Made by a program: the position numbers and the translations under genes. This document shows, piece by piece, positions 31,447 through 41,068 of a stretch of DNA of 64,000 nucleotides. The notes beneath the pieces are model-generated. The model made no database searches and was not told the DNA's origin. It worked only from the letters and a program-made list of their open reading frames with translations. The stretch's first letter is position 1; each line of letters begins with the position of its first letter. Source of the stretch: UBA4085 sp964556755. Lineage in GTDB: Bacteria; Acidobacteriota; Aminicenantia; Aminicenantales; UBA4085. The DNA is taken from the NCBI GenBank assembly GCA_964556755.1, contig CAZKXI010000013.1, forward strand, positions 13,197 through 77,196, written 5' to 3'.

Positions 31447-33819
31447 TCAAAACGTGGTTCCAACGGCGAAGCGGAAGGCGAAGTTGGAATCGGATTCGTA
31501 GATCCGGCGGTTATTATACGAAAAAATCAGGCGGAAGGGAACCCGCAGGGCGGGCACGAAGATGCGGGCCTCCAGCCCGGTCGAGGTGTAGAGGTCCTTG
31601 ATGTCGATGGCCTGGTCGTGGGCCCAGGTGTTGCCCCGGTCGTGGAAGGCGATCAGGTAGAGCGGGCTCTGCGCCCCGCCGACGTGGAGGATGGCCTCGA
31701 AGTTCATGACCAGCTGCTTCTCGCCGCCGGTATTGGTCCCGCTCTCCGAGCGCGGCCCGATGGTGTAGATCTCGTAGCCGCGGATGTTCCGCTCGCCGCC
31801 CAGGAAGAAGCGCTCCCAGAAGGGCACCTGGGTGTCCCCGATGTGGAGAATGTCGCTGTACTCGATGTGGGCGCCCAGGGACAGCGTGCCGCGCTTGATC
31901 GGCTGGTAGTGGGTCAGCTCGATGCGCGGCTTGAACAGGTCGATCTCGCCGCCCAGGAAGGTCCCGGCGTACTTGAAAGATAGGGCCACCATGCTGCCCG
32001 AGGTCGGCGTCAGGGGGCTGTCGATGGTGGTGTAGTACAGGGACGGGGTCAGCGAGTTCATATTGTACTTGCCCCAGCCGAACATGCCCTGGTAGTAGGA
32101 GTCGATCATGTAGGTCAGGTACTGGGCGTACTCGGCCTTCTCCGCCTCGGTGTCGTACTCGTTGTCGGGCAGGGAGATGTCGATGCTCTGGACGCTGAAG
32201 GTCAGGTGGCCCCGCCACATGCCGAACAGCCGGGCCCCGGTGTTCAGGTCGACGCCTTTGGACTTCTGGTTGTAGAGCCAGGGGATGTCCGTCTCCCGGT
32301 TATAGATGGTGAAGCCGGCGCTGATCGGCAGGTCGAAGAGGTAGGGCTCGGTGAAGCCGAACGAGGCGTTGCGGACCCGGGCCCCGTACTGGCCGGCGAT
32401 CTCGAGGTTCTCCCCCGCCCCCAGGAAGTTGACCGTGGTGTAGGAGACGGCGACGAAGGTGCCCTCGTAGCCGCTGTAGCCGGCCGTGAACTGGATGTTG
32501 TTGCGCTGCAGCTCCTTGATCGGGACGGTCACGTTGAACTGATTGGGGTTCTCGGGCCGCGGCTGGACGTCGGGGTCCTTCTCCAGGTCGACCAGGCCGA
32601 GCTGCTTGACCCGCAGGACGCTGTTCTTGAAGACGGCCAGGCTGAAGATGTCGCCTTCCCGGATGAGCATCTCCCGCCGGATGACCTTGTCCTTGGTGAA
32701 GACGTTGCCCTTGAATTCGAGCCGGTGCAGGAAGCACGGCTCGCCCTCGAAGATCTGATAGGTGATGTTGACGATCTTGTTCTTGGGATCGAGGTTCTCG
32801 ACCGGCATGACCTGGGCGTAGAGGTGGCCGTAGTTGCGGAACAGCTCGCCCAGGTCCTCCACGCTCTTCTCCCGGACCTTGGTGCTGTAGGTCGTCCCGG
32901 GCTCGAACTTGATGTTGGACATGATGCCCTTCAAGGTGAAGGCCTTGTGGCCCTCGACCTTGACCTCGCCCACCCGGTAGGGATAGCCGGCCTCGACCGG
33001 GACGGTGACCTTCATCATCTTCTGGGGCTTGCTCCAGGGGAAGATCGTCCGCTTGCGGATCTCCTCGATCTTGGGCTGCCCGATGACGGCCTCCATGTAG
33101 CCGCGCTCCTGGTAGATCCTCTTCAGCCCGGCGATGTCGTCGGCCAGCTTGCCCGGCTTGAAGACGTCCTTGCCGCTGATCACGCCAAAGAGGCTGTGGG
33201 GCTGGTTCTGCTTGAAGGCCCGCCGCAAGAGGCTGGGGGCCAGCTTGAGGCGCCCGGTGAAGGCGACCTCGCCCAGGCGGACCTTGGGGCCCTCGTCGAT
33301 CTTGAAGACGACGTCGACCTCGTTGCGGCCCTTGCGGTCGGTGACGACCTCGACGGTTCCCGCGCCCAAGCCCTTCTCGGCCAGCAGCTCCATGATCGTC
33401 TCGCGGGCCCGCTCCAGCTTGGTCGGGTTGTAGTTGCTGTAGGCCAGGACGTACTCGTCCTTCTCCTTGAGCTTGTTGGTGATGTCCTCTTCCTTAAGCT
33501 TGCGGCCGGTCTTGAAGACGACCGACTTGATCAGGGGCGTCTCCTGGACGGTGATGGTCACGATCCGGCCGCGGGGCCCGGCCGCCTGGGTGATCCGGAC
33601 GTCGGCGAAGAAGCCCGTCGACCAGAGGACCCGGAAGTCCTTGCGCAGCAGCTCCGCGTTGAAGTAGTCCCCCTCCCGCGAGGCCAGATAGTACATGATC
33701 GTGTCTTTGGTCACCCGCTCGTTGCCGACCACCTCGATGCGGTCGATCATCTCCTGGGCCGAGGCGGCCAGGGGCGCGAGCGCGAGCAGGAGCCAGAGGA
33801 GCGCGGAAAGCTTTCTCAT
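31447..33819 (-). CDS. bamA: Outer-membrane protein assembly factor BamA
   Basis: A 790-residue Omp85 protein. I start at MRKLSALLWLLLALAP (33819), a signal peptide preceded by AAGGA; the longer in-frame start lacks one. Residues about 25-430 hold five POTRA domains (first strand MIDRIEVVGNERVTKDTI). The rest is the 16-strand barrel with the conserved loop motif ERNIRGYEIYT and terminal VGTTF. It folds and inserts outer-membrane proteins. A TATAAG at 33829-33834 could be an internal -10, but no good -35 is seen. Confidence 0.95.
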   Translation of the reverse strand: MRKLSALLWLLLALAPLAASAQEMIDRIEVVGNERVTKDTIMYYLASREGDYFNAELLRKDFRVLWSTGFFADVRITQAAGPRGRIVTITVQETPLIKSVVFKTGRKLKEEDITNKLKEKDEYVLAYSNYNPTKLERARETIMELLAEKGLGAGTVEVVTDRKGRNEVDVVFKIDEGPKVRLGEVAFTGRLKLAPSLLRRAFKQNQPHSLFGVISGKDVFKPGKLADDIAGLKRIYQERGYMEAVIGQPKIEEIRKRTIFPWSKPQKMMKVTVPVEAGYPYRVGEVKVEGHKAFTLKGIMSNIKFEPGTTYSTKVREKSVEDLGELFRNYGHLYAQVMPVENLDPKNKIVNITYQIFEGEPCFLHRLEFKGNVFTKDKVIRREMLIREGDIFSLAVFKNSVLRVKQLGLVDLEKDPDVQPRPENPNQFNVTVPIKELQRNNIQFTAGYSGYEGTFVAVSYTTVNFLGAGENLEIAGQYGARVRNASFGFTEPYLFDLPISAGFTIYNRETDIPWLYNQKSKGVDLNTGARLFGMWRGHLTFSVQSIDISLPDNEYDTEAEKAEYAQYLTYMIDSYYQGMFGWGKYNMNSLTPSLYYTTIDSPLTPTSGSMVALSFKYAGTFLGGEIDLFKPRIELTHYQPIKRGTLSLGAHIEYSDILHIGDTQVPFWERFFLGGERNIRGYEIYTIGPRSESGTNTGGEKQLVMNFEAILHVGGAQSPLYLIAFHDRGNTWAHDQAIDIKDLYTSTGLEARIFVPALRVPFRLIFSYNNRRIYESDSNFAFRFAVGTTF

Positions 33820-33898
33820 AATCCCATCCTTATAGCATAACGGCCGCCCCGAGGGAAGGCTGGGGGAAGGAGCTCCGGCGGCGCGGACGTCCATGCCC

Positions 33899-34600
33899 TC
33901 AAGAACGCGCCGGAGGGGCAATCCGTTTCAATTCGCCCCGCTCCATCATGAAGGCCCGGCCGCAGTACCGGGCCACGGCTTCGCTGTGGGTCACGATCAC
34001 CGCCGTCAGTCCCGTCCGGGCCTGCAAGTCCAGCAGCAATTTGAGGATCTGCTCGCCGGTCTTCCAGTCCAGGTTGCCGGTCGGCTCGTCCGCCAGAAGC
34101 AGCCGGGGGCGCTTGGCCAAAGCCCGGGCCAGGGCCACCCGCTGCTGCTCTCCGCCCGAGAGCTGGGCCGGACGCCGCCCGGCCTTGTCCGGCAGGCCGA
34201 CCTCCTCGAGGAGGCTTGAGGCCCGGTCCAGAGCGGCCGCCTTCCCCTCCCCTCCGATCATCAGGGGCAGGGCGATGTTCTCGACGGCTGTGAACTCGGG
34301 CAGCAAGTGATAGAACTGGAAGACGAATCCTATCTTGCGGTTGCGGATCCGGGCCAGCTCCCGCCCGTCCTTGCCATAGAGGTCCTCCCCGTCCAAATAG
34401 ACCCGGCCCTGGCTGGGCCGGTCCAGGGCCCCCAGCAGGTTGAGCAGGGTCGTCTTGCCGACGCCGGAGACGCCCATGACGGCGGCCACATCGCCGCCCT
34501 GAAGCTCCAGATCCAAGCCGCTGAAGACCCGCAGCTTCTCTCCCCCCGGCAGGGGGTACTCCTTGCCCAGGCCGATAGCGCGGACGACGGGATCACTCAT
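33899..34600 (-). CDS. lolD: Lipoprotein-releasing ABC transporter ATP-binding protein LolD
   Basis: A 233-residue ATPase of the MacB/LolD group. Walker A is GVSGVGKTT, the signature is LSGGEQQRVALARAL and Walker B is LLLADEPTGNLD; the switch His is in VTHSEAVA. It overlaps lolC by 8 bp. It powers extraction of lipoproteins from the inner membrane for transfer to LolA; several lipoproteins in this window would be clients. Confidence 0.93.
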   Translation of the reverse strand: MSDPVVRAIGLGKEYPLPGGEKLRVFSGLDLELQGGDVAAVMGVSGVGKTTLLNLLGALDRPSQGRVYLDGEDLYGKDGRELARIRNRKIGFVFQFYHLLPEFTAVENIALPLMIGGEGKAAALDRASSLLEEVGLPDKAGRRPAQLSGGEQQRVALARALAKRPRLLLADEPTGNLDWKTGEQILKLLLDLQARTGLTAVIVTHSEAVARYCGRAFMMERGELKRIAPPARS

Positions 34601-35810
34601 ATTTGAGGGCCGTTACCGGATCGACCTTAGCCGCCCGGCCCGAGGGGAAGAGGGTCGAGAGGAAGCTGATGGCCAAGGACACGCCCAGGATGAGAGCCAG
34701 ATCGGGGATCCGGATATGGAAGGGGACGAAGGAGATCTGGTAGATGTCGACCGGGACGCGAATCAGCTTGAGGGCATTGGCCAGGACGCACCAGCCCAGG
34801 CCGAGTCCGGCCCCCAGGGACGTTCCGGCCAGCCCGATGGTGGCGCCCTGGAGGAAGAAGATGCGCCGGATGTCGGCCGGATTCGCGCCCAGGGACATCA
34901 GGATGCCGATGTCCCGGGTCTTCTCCATGACCATCAGGATGAGGGTGGCGATGATGTTGAGCGAAGCCACCAGGACGATCAGGGCGATGGTCAGGAAGAT
35001 GATGGTCTTCTCCAGCTTGAGGGCCGAGAAGAGGGATTTATTGAGCTCGGCCCAGGTGGTGATGGCCACCAGGGGCGGGAGCTTGGCTTGGAGCCGGGCC
35101 TTGAAGTCCGGGGCGGCGAAGACGTCCTTCAGCATGACCTGGAGGTAGCTGACGCCCCCGCCCAGATCGAGCCACTTCTGGGCCGCGGCCAGGGGAATGA
35201 TGGCCGTTCCGGAGTCGAACTCGTAGAGTCCGGTGGTGAAGATGCCGCTGACCCGGAAGCTCTTCCGCTTGGGGACCGTACCCAGGGGGGACAGGCGGGA
35301 GGAGGACGTCAGGACGCTGACGACATCCCCGATCCCGGCGCCCAGGGCGTAGGCCAGATCGTGGCCCAGGAGGATGCCGTCGCGGCCGGCTGCGGCCGGA
35401 AGCTCGCCGCTCTCCAGGCGGCCCAGCCAGGGCGATTGGCGGCGCTCCAGCTCCAGGTCCATGCCCTTGAGCATGGCCGGCTGGGCCTTGAGCGGGCCGT
35501 GGACCAGGACCATGGACAGGGCCACCGGCGAGACCGAGGCCACGCCTTCCATGGCCCGGACCTGGGCCGCCAAGCCGGCCTGGTCGGGCAGGGAATCGCC
35601 GGCCAGGTCCGAGATCATCAGGTGCGAGGTGGCGCTGAGGATCTTGTCCTGGACATCCTCCTGGAAGCCCGTGATCAGGGCCACGGCGATGATCAGGGCG
35701 GCCACCCCGATGGTGATGCCCAGGACGGAGATGAAGGTGATGACCGAGACGAAGGCCTGCTTGCGGCGCGCCGTCAGGTAGCGGCGGGCGACGAAGCCTC
35801 CGAATCCCAT
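34593..35810 (-). CDS. lolC: LolC/LolE-family lipoprotein-releasing permease
   Basis: A 405-residue permease with one N-terminal helix, a large periplasmic domain (about 50-270) and three C-terminal helices, the LolC/E/FtsX layout. I use the ATG at 35810, preceded by GGAGG; a GTG at 35828 would overlap lysS. Only one permease gene accompanies lolD, so the complex may use two copies of this protein (LolF-like) or a partner elsewhere. Confidence 0.92.
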   Translation of the reverse strand: MGFGGFVARRYLTARRKQAFVSVITFISVLGITIGVAALIIAVALITGFQEDVQDKILSATSHLMISDLAGDSLPDQAGLAAQVRAMEGVASVSPVALSMVLVHGPLKAQPAMLKGMDLELERRQSPWLGRLESGELPAAAGRDGILLGHDLAYALGAGIGDVVSVLTSSSRLSPLGTVPKRKSFRVSGIFTTGLYEFDSGTAIIPLAAAQKWLDLGGGVSYLQVMLKDVFAAPDFKARLQAKLPPLVAITTWAELNKSLFSALKLEKTIIFLTIALIVLVASLNIIATLILMVMEKTRDIGILMSLGANPADIRRIFFLQGATIGLAGTSLGAGLGLGWCVLANALKLIRVPVDIYQISFVPFHIRIPDLALILGVSLAISFLSTLFPSGRAAKVDPVTALKYE

Positions 35811-35824
35811 GCCTTCCTCCGTCC

Positions 35825-37357
<1,533 letters not shown>

Positions 37358-37799
37358 GGGTGTCGGTTTCCTCGCTCGATTCCTTGCCGGCCAGGCGCCG
37401 GCGGACGGCGTCCAGGACGCCGTTGACGAAGACGGCGGACTCCTCGCCGCTGAAGCGCCTGGCGATCTCGATGGCCTCGTTGATGACGATGGCCGGGGCT
37501 AAGGTCGAACCCTCGGCCAGGAGCTCCAGGACGGCCAGCCGCAGGACGTTGCGGTCGACCGGGGTCATTCGGGCCACCCGCCAGTGGCGCGACGTGGCTT
37601 GGATCAGGGCGTCCAGCTCGTCCCGGCGGGTCGCCACGCCGCGGACCAGCCAGCCGGCGTACTCGGCCGCGTCCTCGGGCGGGGGCCCGGCCGGGCTCGA
37701 TCCGGACAGCGCGGCCTCCGGGCCCTCGCCGTTGAACTCGATCTCGTAGAGGGCCTGCAGCGCCCGCTCGCGGGCGGTCCGGCGCTTCCCCATCGCGGC

Positions 37800-38267
37800 C
37801 TACAGACCGGCGTCCCGGAAGAGGCTGAGGGTCTCGACCAGGGAGAAGGCCGCGTCCCAGCCCTTGTTGCCGGCTTTGGTCCCGGCCCGGTCGATGCCCT
37901 GCTCGACCGAGTCGACGGTCAGGACGCCGTAGGCCACCGGGCGGCCGTGCTGCAGGGCGACCTGGGCCAGGCCCTTGGTCACCTCGGCGCTGAGGTAGTC
38001 GAAGTGGGGCGTCTCGCCCCGGATCAGGGCCCCGACACAGAGGATGCCGTCGAAGGCGCCCGAGGCGGCCAGCTTCTCGGCCGCCTGGGGAATCTCGAAG
38101 GCCCCGGGGACCTTGTACACGCTCAGATCGGACTCCTCGGCTCCCAGCTTGCGGAGCGCGTCCAGAGCCCCCTCCAGCAGCCGTCCCGAGACGAACTGGT
38201 TGAACCGGCTGGCGACGATGGCGATCTTGAAGCCTTGGGCCTGCAGCTTGCCTTCGTGGATTTTCAT
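37800..38267 (-). CDS. ribH: 6,7-dimethyl-8-ribityllumazine synthase
   Basis: A 155-residue enzyme of riboflavin synthesis. It condenses the butanone phosphate with the ribitylaminouracil. Motifs are IVASRFNQFVSGRLLEGA, VPGAFEIP, GALIRGETPHFDYL and YGVLTVDSVEQGIDRAGTKAGN. It is the first gene of the long minus-strand operon behind the promoter at 38299-38327. No other rib genes are in the window. Confidence 0.95.
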   Translation of the reverse strand: MKIHEGKLQAQGFKIAIVASRFNQFVSGRLLEGALDALRKLGAEESDLSVYKVPGAFEIPQAAEKLAASGAFDGILCVGALIRGETPHFDYLSAEVTKGLAQVALQHGRPVAYGVLTVDSVEQGIDRAGTKAGNKGWDAAFSLVETLSLFRDAGL

Positions 38268-38298
38268 GGCCGCTCCTCCGTTCGATGGGCGTCGACCT

Positions 38299-38327
38299 AT
38301 TCTACAGGGTTGCGGCCGGCTTGTAAA
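38299..38327 (-). promoter_or_regulatory. Sigma-70 promoter for the ribH-nusB-lysS-lol-bam-lpx run
   Basis: On the minus strand TTTACA (38327-38322) and TAGAAT (38304-38299), each five of six to consensus, are 17 bp apart. The transcript would start about 25 bases before the ribH ATG. The plus-strand lon gene diverges from the same 129-bp gap, with only GGAGG (38384-38388) clear on that side. Confidence 0.6.
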
Positions 38328-38396
38328 TGAGGCGGGGATGTGGTCTACTGGCCCTTCCGGGCGCCTCGCGCCCGTTCCCCTGTGGAGGTTTCACCC

Positions 38397-40832
38397 ATGT
38401 CATCCTCGAGCGACGACTCCCGCGTTCCCCTGGACAAGCTCCGCTGGCGCTGCGACCCGGCCGGGCTGCCCTACGAGACGAGCAGCCTCTGCCCGGCCTG
38501 CGAGGAGATCATCGGCCAGGACCGGGCCCTGCGGGCCCTGATGACCGGGCTGGACATCAAGAGTCTGGGCTACAACATCTTCATCACCGGGATGGCCGGC
38601 ACCGGCCGCACGACCACCATCAAGCAGCTGCTGGAGCGGCTGGAGAAGGGCGACCAGCCGCCCGACGACATCCTCTACGTCAACAACTTCAAGTATCCCG
38701 ACGAGCCGACCCTGCTCTTCCTCCCAGCCGGCCAGGGCAAGCTCTTCGCCGCCGCCATGGCCAACCTGCTGGACAAGCTCAAGGCCGGCATCCCGGTCCT
38801 GTTCAAGAGCAGCTTCTATACCGACCGGCGCGACGCCATCGTCGAGGAGCAGCAGGCCAAGCAGAAGGAGATCCTGCAGGGCTTCGAGGCGGAGACGGCC
38901 GCGGCCGGCTTCTCCGTCATCCAGGTCCAGATGGGCCTCTTCGTCAAGCCGGACCTCATCCCGGTCATCGACGACCAGCCGACCCCCTTCCCCAAGCTCG
39001 AAGCCCTGGTCAAGGAGAAGAAGCTGCCGGCCGAGCGCTTCGAGGCCCTCAAGGCCGCCTACGAGACCCTGTCCCAGAAGATGGAGGGCATCTTCGAGCG
39101 CCTTCGCGAGCTGGAGGAGGAGACCCGGACCCGGCTCAAAGCTTGGGACGCCGAGTCGGTCACCCCGACGGTCCAGTCCTCGGTGGCCGAGATCAACGCC
39201 CGCTTCCCCCACCCCCGCGTCCCCGAGTACCTGGCCGAGGTCGAGGCCAGCCTGATCGAGAGCATCGACCTGTTCAAGAACCAGAAGAAGGACGAGGACA
39301 AGAAGGAGGGGCCGCCGTCCGACCCCCTGATCGAGTACCGGGTCAACCTCCTGGTCGACAACGGCGACCTCAAGCACTCGCCGGTGGTTATGGAGACCAA
39401 CCCCAACTACCTCAACCTGTTCGGCTCCATCGAGTCGACCATGAACCGCTTCGGCGTCCTGCAGACCGACTTCACCAAGATCAAGGCCGGCTCCTTCCTC
39501 AAGGCCAACGGCGGCTACCTGGTGGTCAACGCCCTGGACGCCCTGGTCGAGAACGGGGTCTGGGCCACCCTCAAGCGGACCCTCCGCAACCAGGTCTTCG
39601 AGCTGCAGAACTACGCCGGGCTGTTCCTCTTCTCCTCGGCCCGTCTCAAGCCGCAGCCGATCAAGATCAACGTCAAGCTGGTCATGATCGGGGACGAGGA
39701 GATCTACTCCCTGCTCTACGCCATGGACGAGGACTTCCGCAAGGTCTTCAAGATCAAGGCCGAGTTCGACTCCGAGATGGCCAAGTCCGAGGCCGCGGTC
39801 AAGGACTACATCCGGTTCATCAAGAAGATCGGCGAGGAGGACGGCCTGCGGCCCTTCGACCGGACCGGCATGGCCGCGGTCATCGAGTACGGGACCCGCA
39901 TCGCCGGACGGCACCAGAAGCTGAGCACCCGCTTCAACGTCATCGCCGACGTCATCCGCGAGTCGAGCTACTGGGCGGTCAAGGACGGCGCAGCGGCCGT
40001 GGCCGGGCGGCACGTCGAGCGGGCCGTCCACGAGCGCTTCGAGCGCGTCTCCCTGATCGAGGACAAGATCCAGGAGATGATCGACGACGGCTCCATCCTC
40101 ATCGACGCCGCCGGCTCGGCCGTCGGGCAGGTCAACGGGCTAGCTGTCTACAACATGGGCCAGTTCTCCTTCGGCAAGCCGGCCCGCATCACGGCCCGCG
40201 TCTCTGTCGGACGGTCCGGGATCGTCAACATCGAGCGGGAGGCCGAGATGAGCGGGTCCACCCACAGCAAGGGCGTCCTGATCTTGGGCGGCTTCCTGCG
40301 CGGGCTGTTCGCCCGCCGCAAGCCCTTCGCGCTGTCCGCCTCCATCGCCTTCGAGCAGAGCTACTCCGGCATCGACGGCGACAGCGCCTCCTCGACCGAG
40401 GCCTATGTCCTGCTCTCGGCCCTGGCCGACCTGCCCCTGCGCCAAGACCTGGCCGTGACCGGGTCCGTGAACCAGAAGGGCGAGATCCAGCCGATCGGCG
40501 GGGTCAACGAGAAGATCGAGGGCTTCTTCGACGTCTGCTCGGCCAAGGGCCTGACCGGGACCCAAGGCGTCCTCATCCCGCCCCAGAACGTCCAGAACCT
40601 GATGCTGCGCGCCGACGTCGTCCAGGCCGCGGCCGAGGGCCGATTCCACATCCATACCGTGCGGACGATCGACCAGGGCATCGAGATGCTGACCGGCGTT
40701 CCGGCCGGGCGGACCTCCGAGGAAGGGGTCTTCCTCCCCGGCTCGGTCTACGACCGGGTGGACAAGGAGCTCGTTCGACTGGCCAAGGCGGCCAAGGATT
40801 TCTACGAGGACGAGAAGGCCAAGAAAGACTAG
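38397..40832 (+). CDS. Lon-type ATP-dependent protease (AAA/S16, LonB/YcbZ-like)
   Basis: An 811-residue protease starting at the ATG after GGAGG. Residues about 30-110 include the zinc-finger-like CPACEEIIGQ and P-loop GMAGTGRTTT. A long coiled-coil insertion (about 140-300) precedes the second AAA part (KANGGYLVVNALDALVE). The C-terminal S16 domain has the catalytic Ser in GDSASSTEAY and Lys in GGVNEKIEGFF. It lacks the N-terminal LonA domain and resembles the cytosolic YcbZ/LonB-like group. It probably degrades damaged or regulatory proteins. Confidence 0.92.
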   Translation: MSSSSDDSRVPLDKLRWRCDPAGLPYETSSLCPACEEIIGQDRALRALMTGLDIKSLGYNIFITGMAGTGRTTTIKQLLERLEKGDQPPDDILYVNNFKYPDEPTLLFLPAGQGKLFAAAMANLLDKLKAGIPVLFKSSFYTDRRDAIVEEQQAKQKEILQGFEAETAAAGFSVIQVQMGLFVKPDLIPVIDDQPTPFPKLEALVKEKKLPAERFEALKAAYETLSQKMEGIFERLRELEEETRTRLKAWDAESVTPTVQSSVAEINARFPHPRVPEYLAEVEASLIESIDLFKNQKKDEDKKEGPPSDPLIEYRVNLLVDNGDLKHSPVVMETNPNYLNLFGSIESTMNRFGVLQTDFTKIKAGSFLKANGGYLVVNALDALVENGVWATLKRTLRNQVFELQNYAGLFLFSSARLKPQPIKINVKLVMIGDEEIYSLLYAMDEDFRKVFKIKAEFDSEMAKSEAAVKDYIRFIKKIGEEDGLRPFDRTGMAAVIEYGTRIAGRHQKLSTRFNVIADVIRESSYWAVKDGAAAVAGRHVERAVHERFERVSLIEDKIQEMIDDGSILIDAAGSAVGQVNGLAVYNMGQFSFGKPARITARVSVGRSGIVNIEREAEMSGSTHSKGVLILGGFLRGLFARRKPFALSASIAFEQSYSGIDGDSASSTEAYVLLSALADLPLRQDLAVTGSVNQKGEIQPIGGVNEKIEGFFDVCSAKGLTGTQGVLIPPQNVQNLMLRADVVQAAAEGRFHIHTVRTIDQGIEMLTGVPAGRTSEEGVFLPGSVYDRVDKELVRLAKAAKDFYEDEKAKKD

Positions 40833-40840
40833 AGGGCATC

Positions 40841-41007
40841 GGGGTTCGAGGGGCAGGCACGCGCGTTTCCCCACACCGTTTTTATGAAAACGGTGTACGC
40901 TCCTCGCTCGCTCTCCCTGCTCCGCAGGGAACCGTGCCCGCTCGCTCGTCCACCCTAAGCTTGCGCTTAGGGCTGCAAAGCCCGCATACCTGCCCCCCCG
41001 AATCCCC
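40841..41007 (-). repeat. 167-bp structured element with terminal inverted repeats and internal hairpins
   Basis: The gap between the convergent lon and glycoside-hydrolase-like genes is filled by an unusual element. The left end (40841-40863, GGGGTTCGAGGGGCAGGCAC then GCG) pairs with the right end (40983-41007) with three mismatches and two 1-base bulges. Inside are a perfect 10-bp hairpin (ACACCGTTTT, loop TATG, 40873-40896) and a 7-bp hairpin (TCCCTGC/GCAGGGA, 40914-40930). A perfect 8-bp hairpin follows (CCCTAAGC, loop TTGC, 40953-40972), overlapped by a mutually exclusive GGGCT/AGCCC stem (40970-40983). All three closing-stem mismatches become G-U pairs on the minus strand, where the 8-bp hairpin has a GCAA (GNRA) loop. 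It is either a structured RNA in the 3' region of the minus operon or a MITE/REP-like repeat. No flanking target duplication is evident. Confidence 0.7.
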
Positions 41008-41068
41008 TCCCCCCTCAGGCCTCCTCAGACCGCGTCTCTCGCCGGGCTGGATCCCGGGCGCCCGTCGC

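Noticed and set aside
40873..40896. Simple intrinsic terminator for lon
   Set aside because: The stem is AT-rich at its loop side and is not followed by a T-run. It is part of the larger symmetric element.
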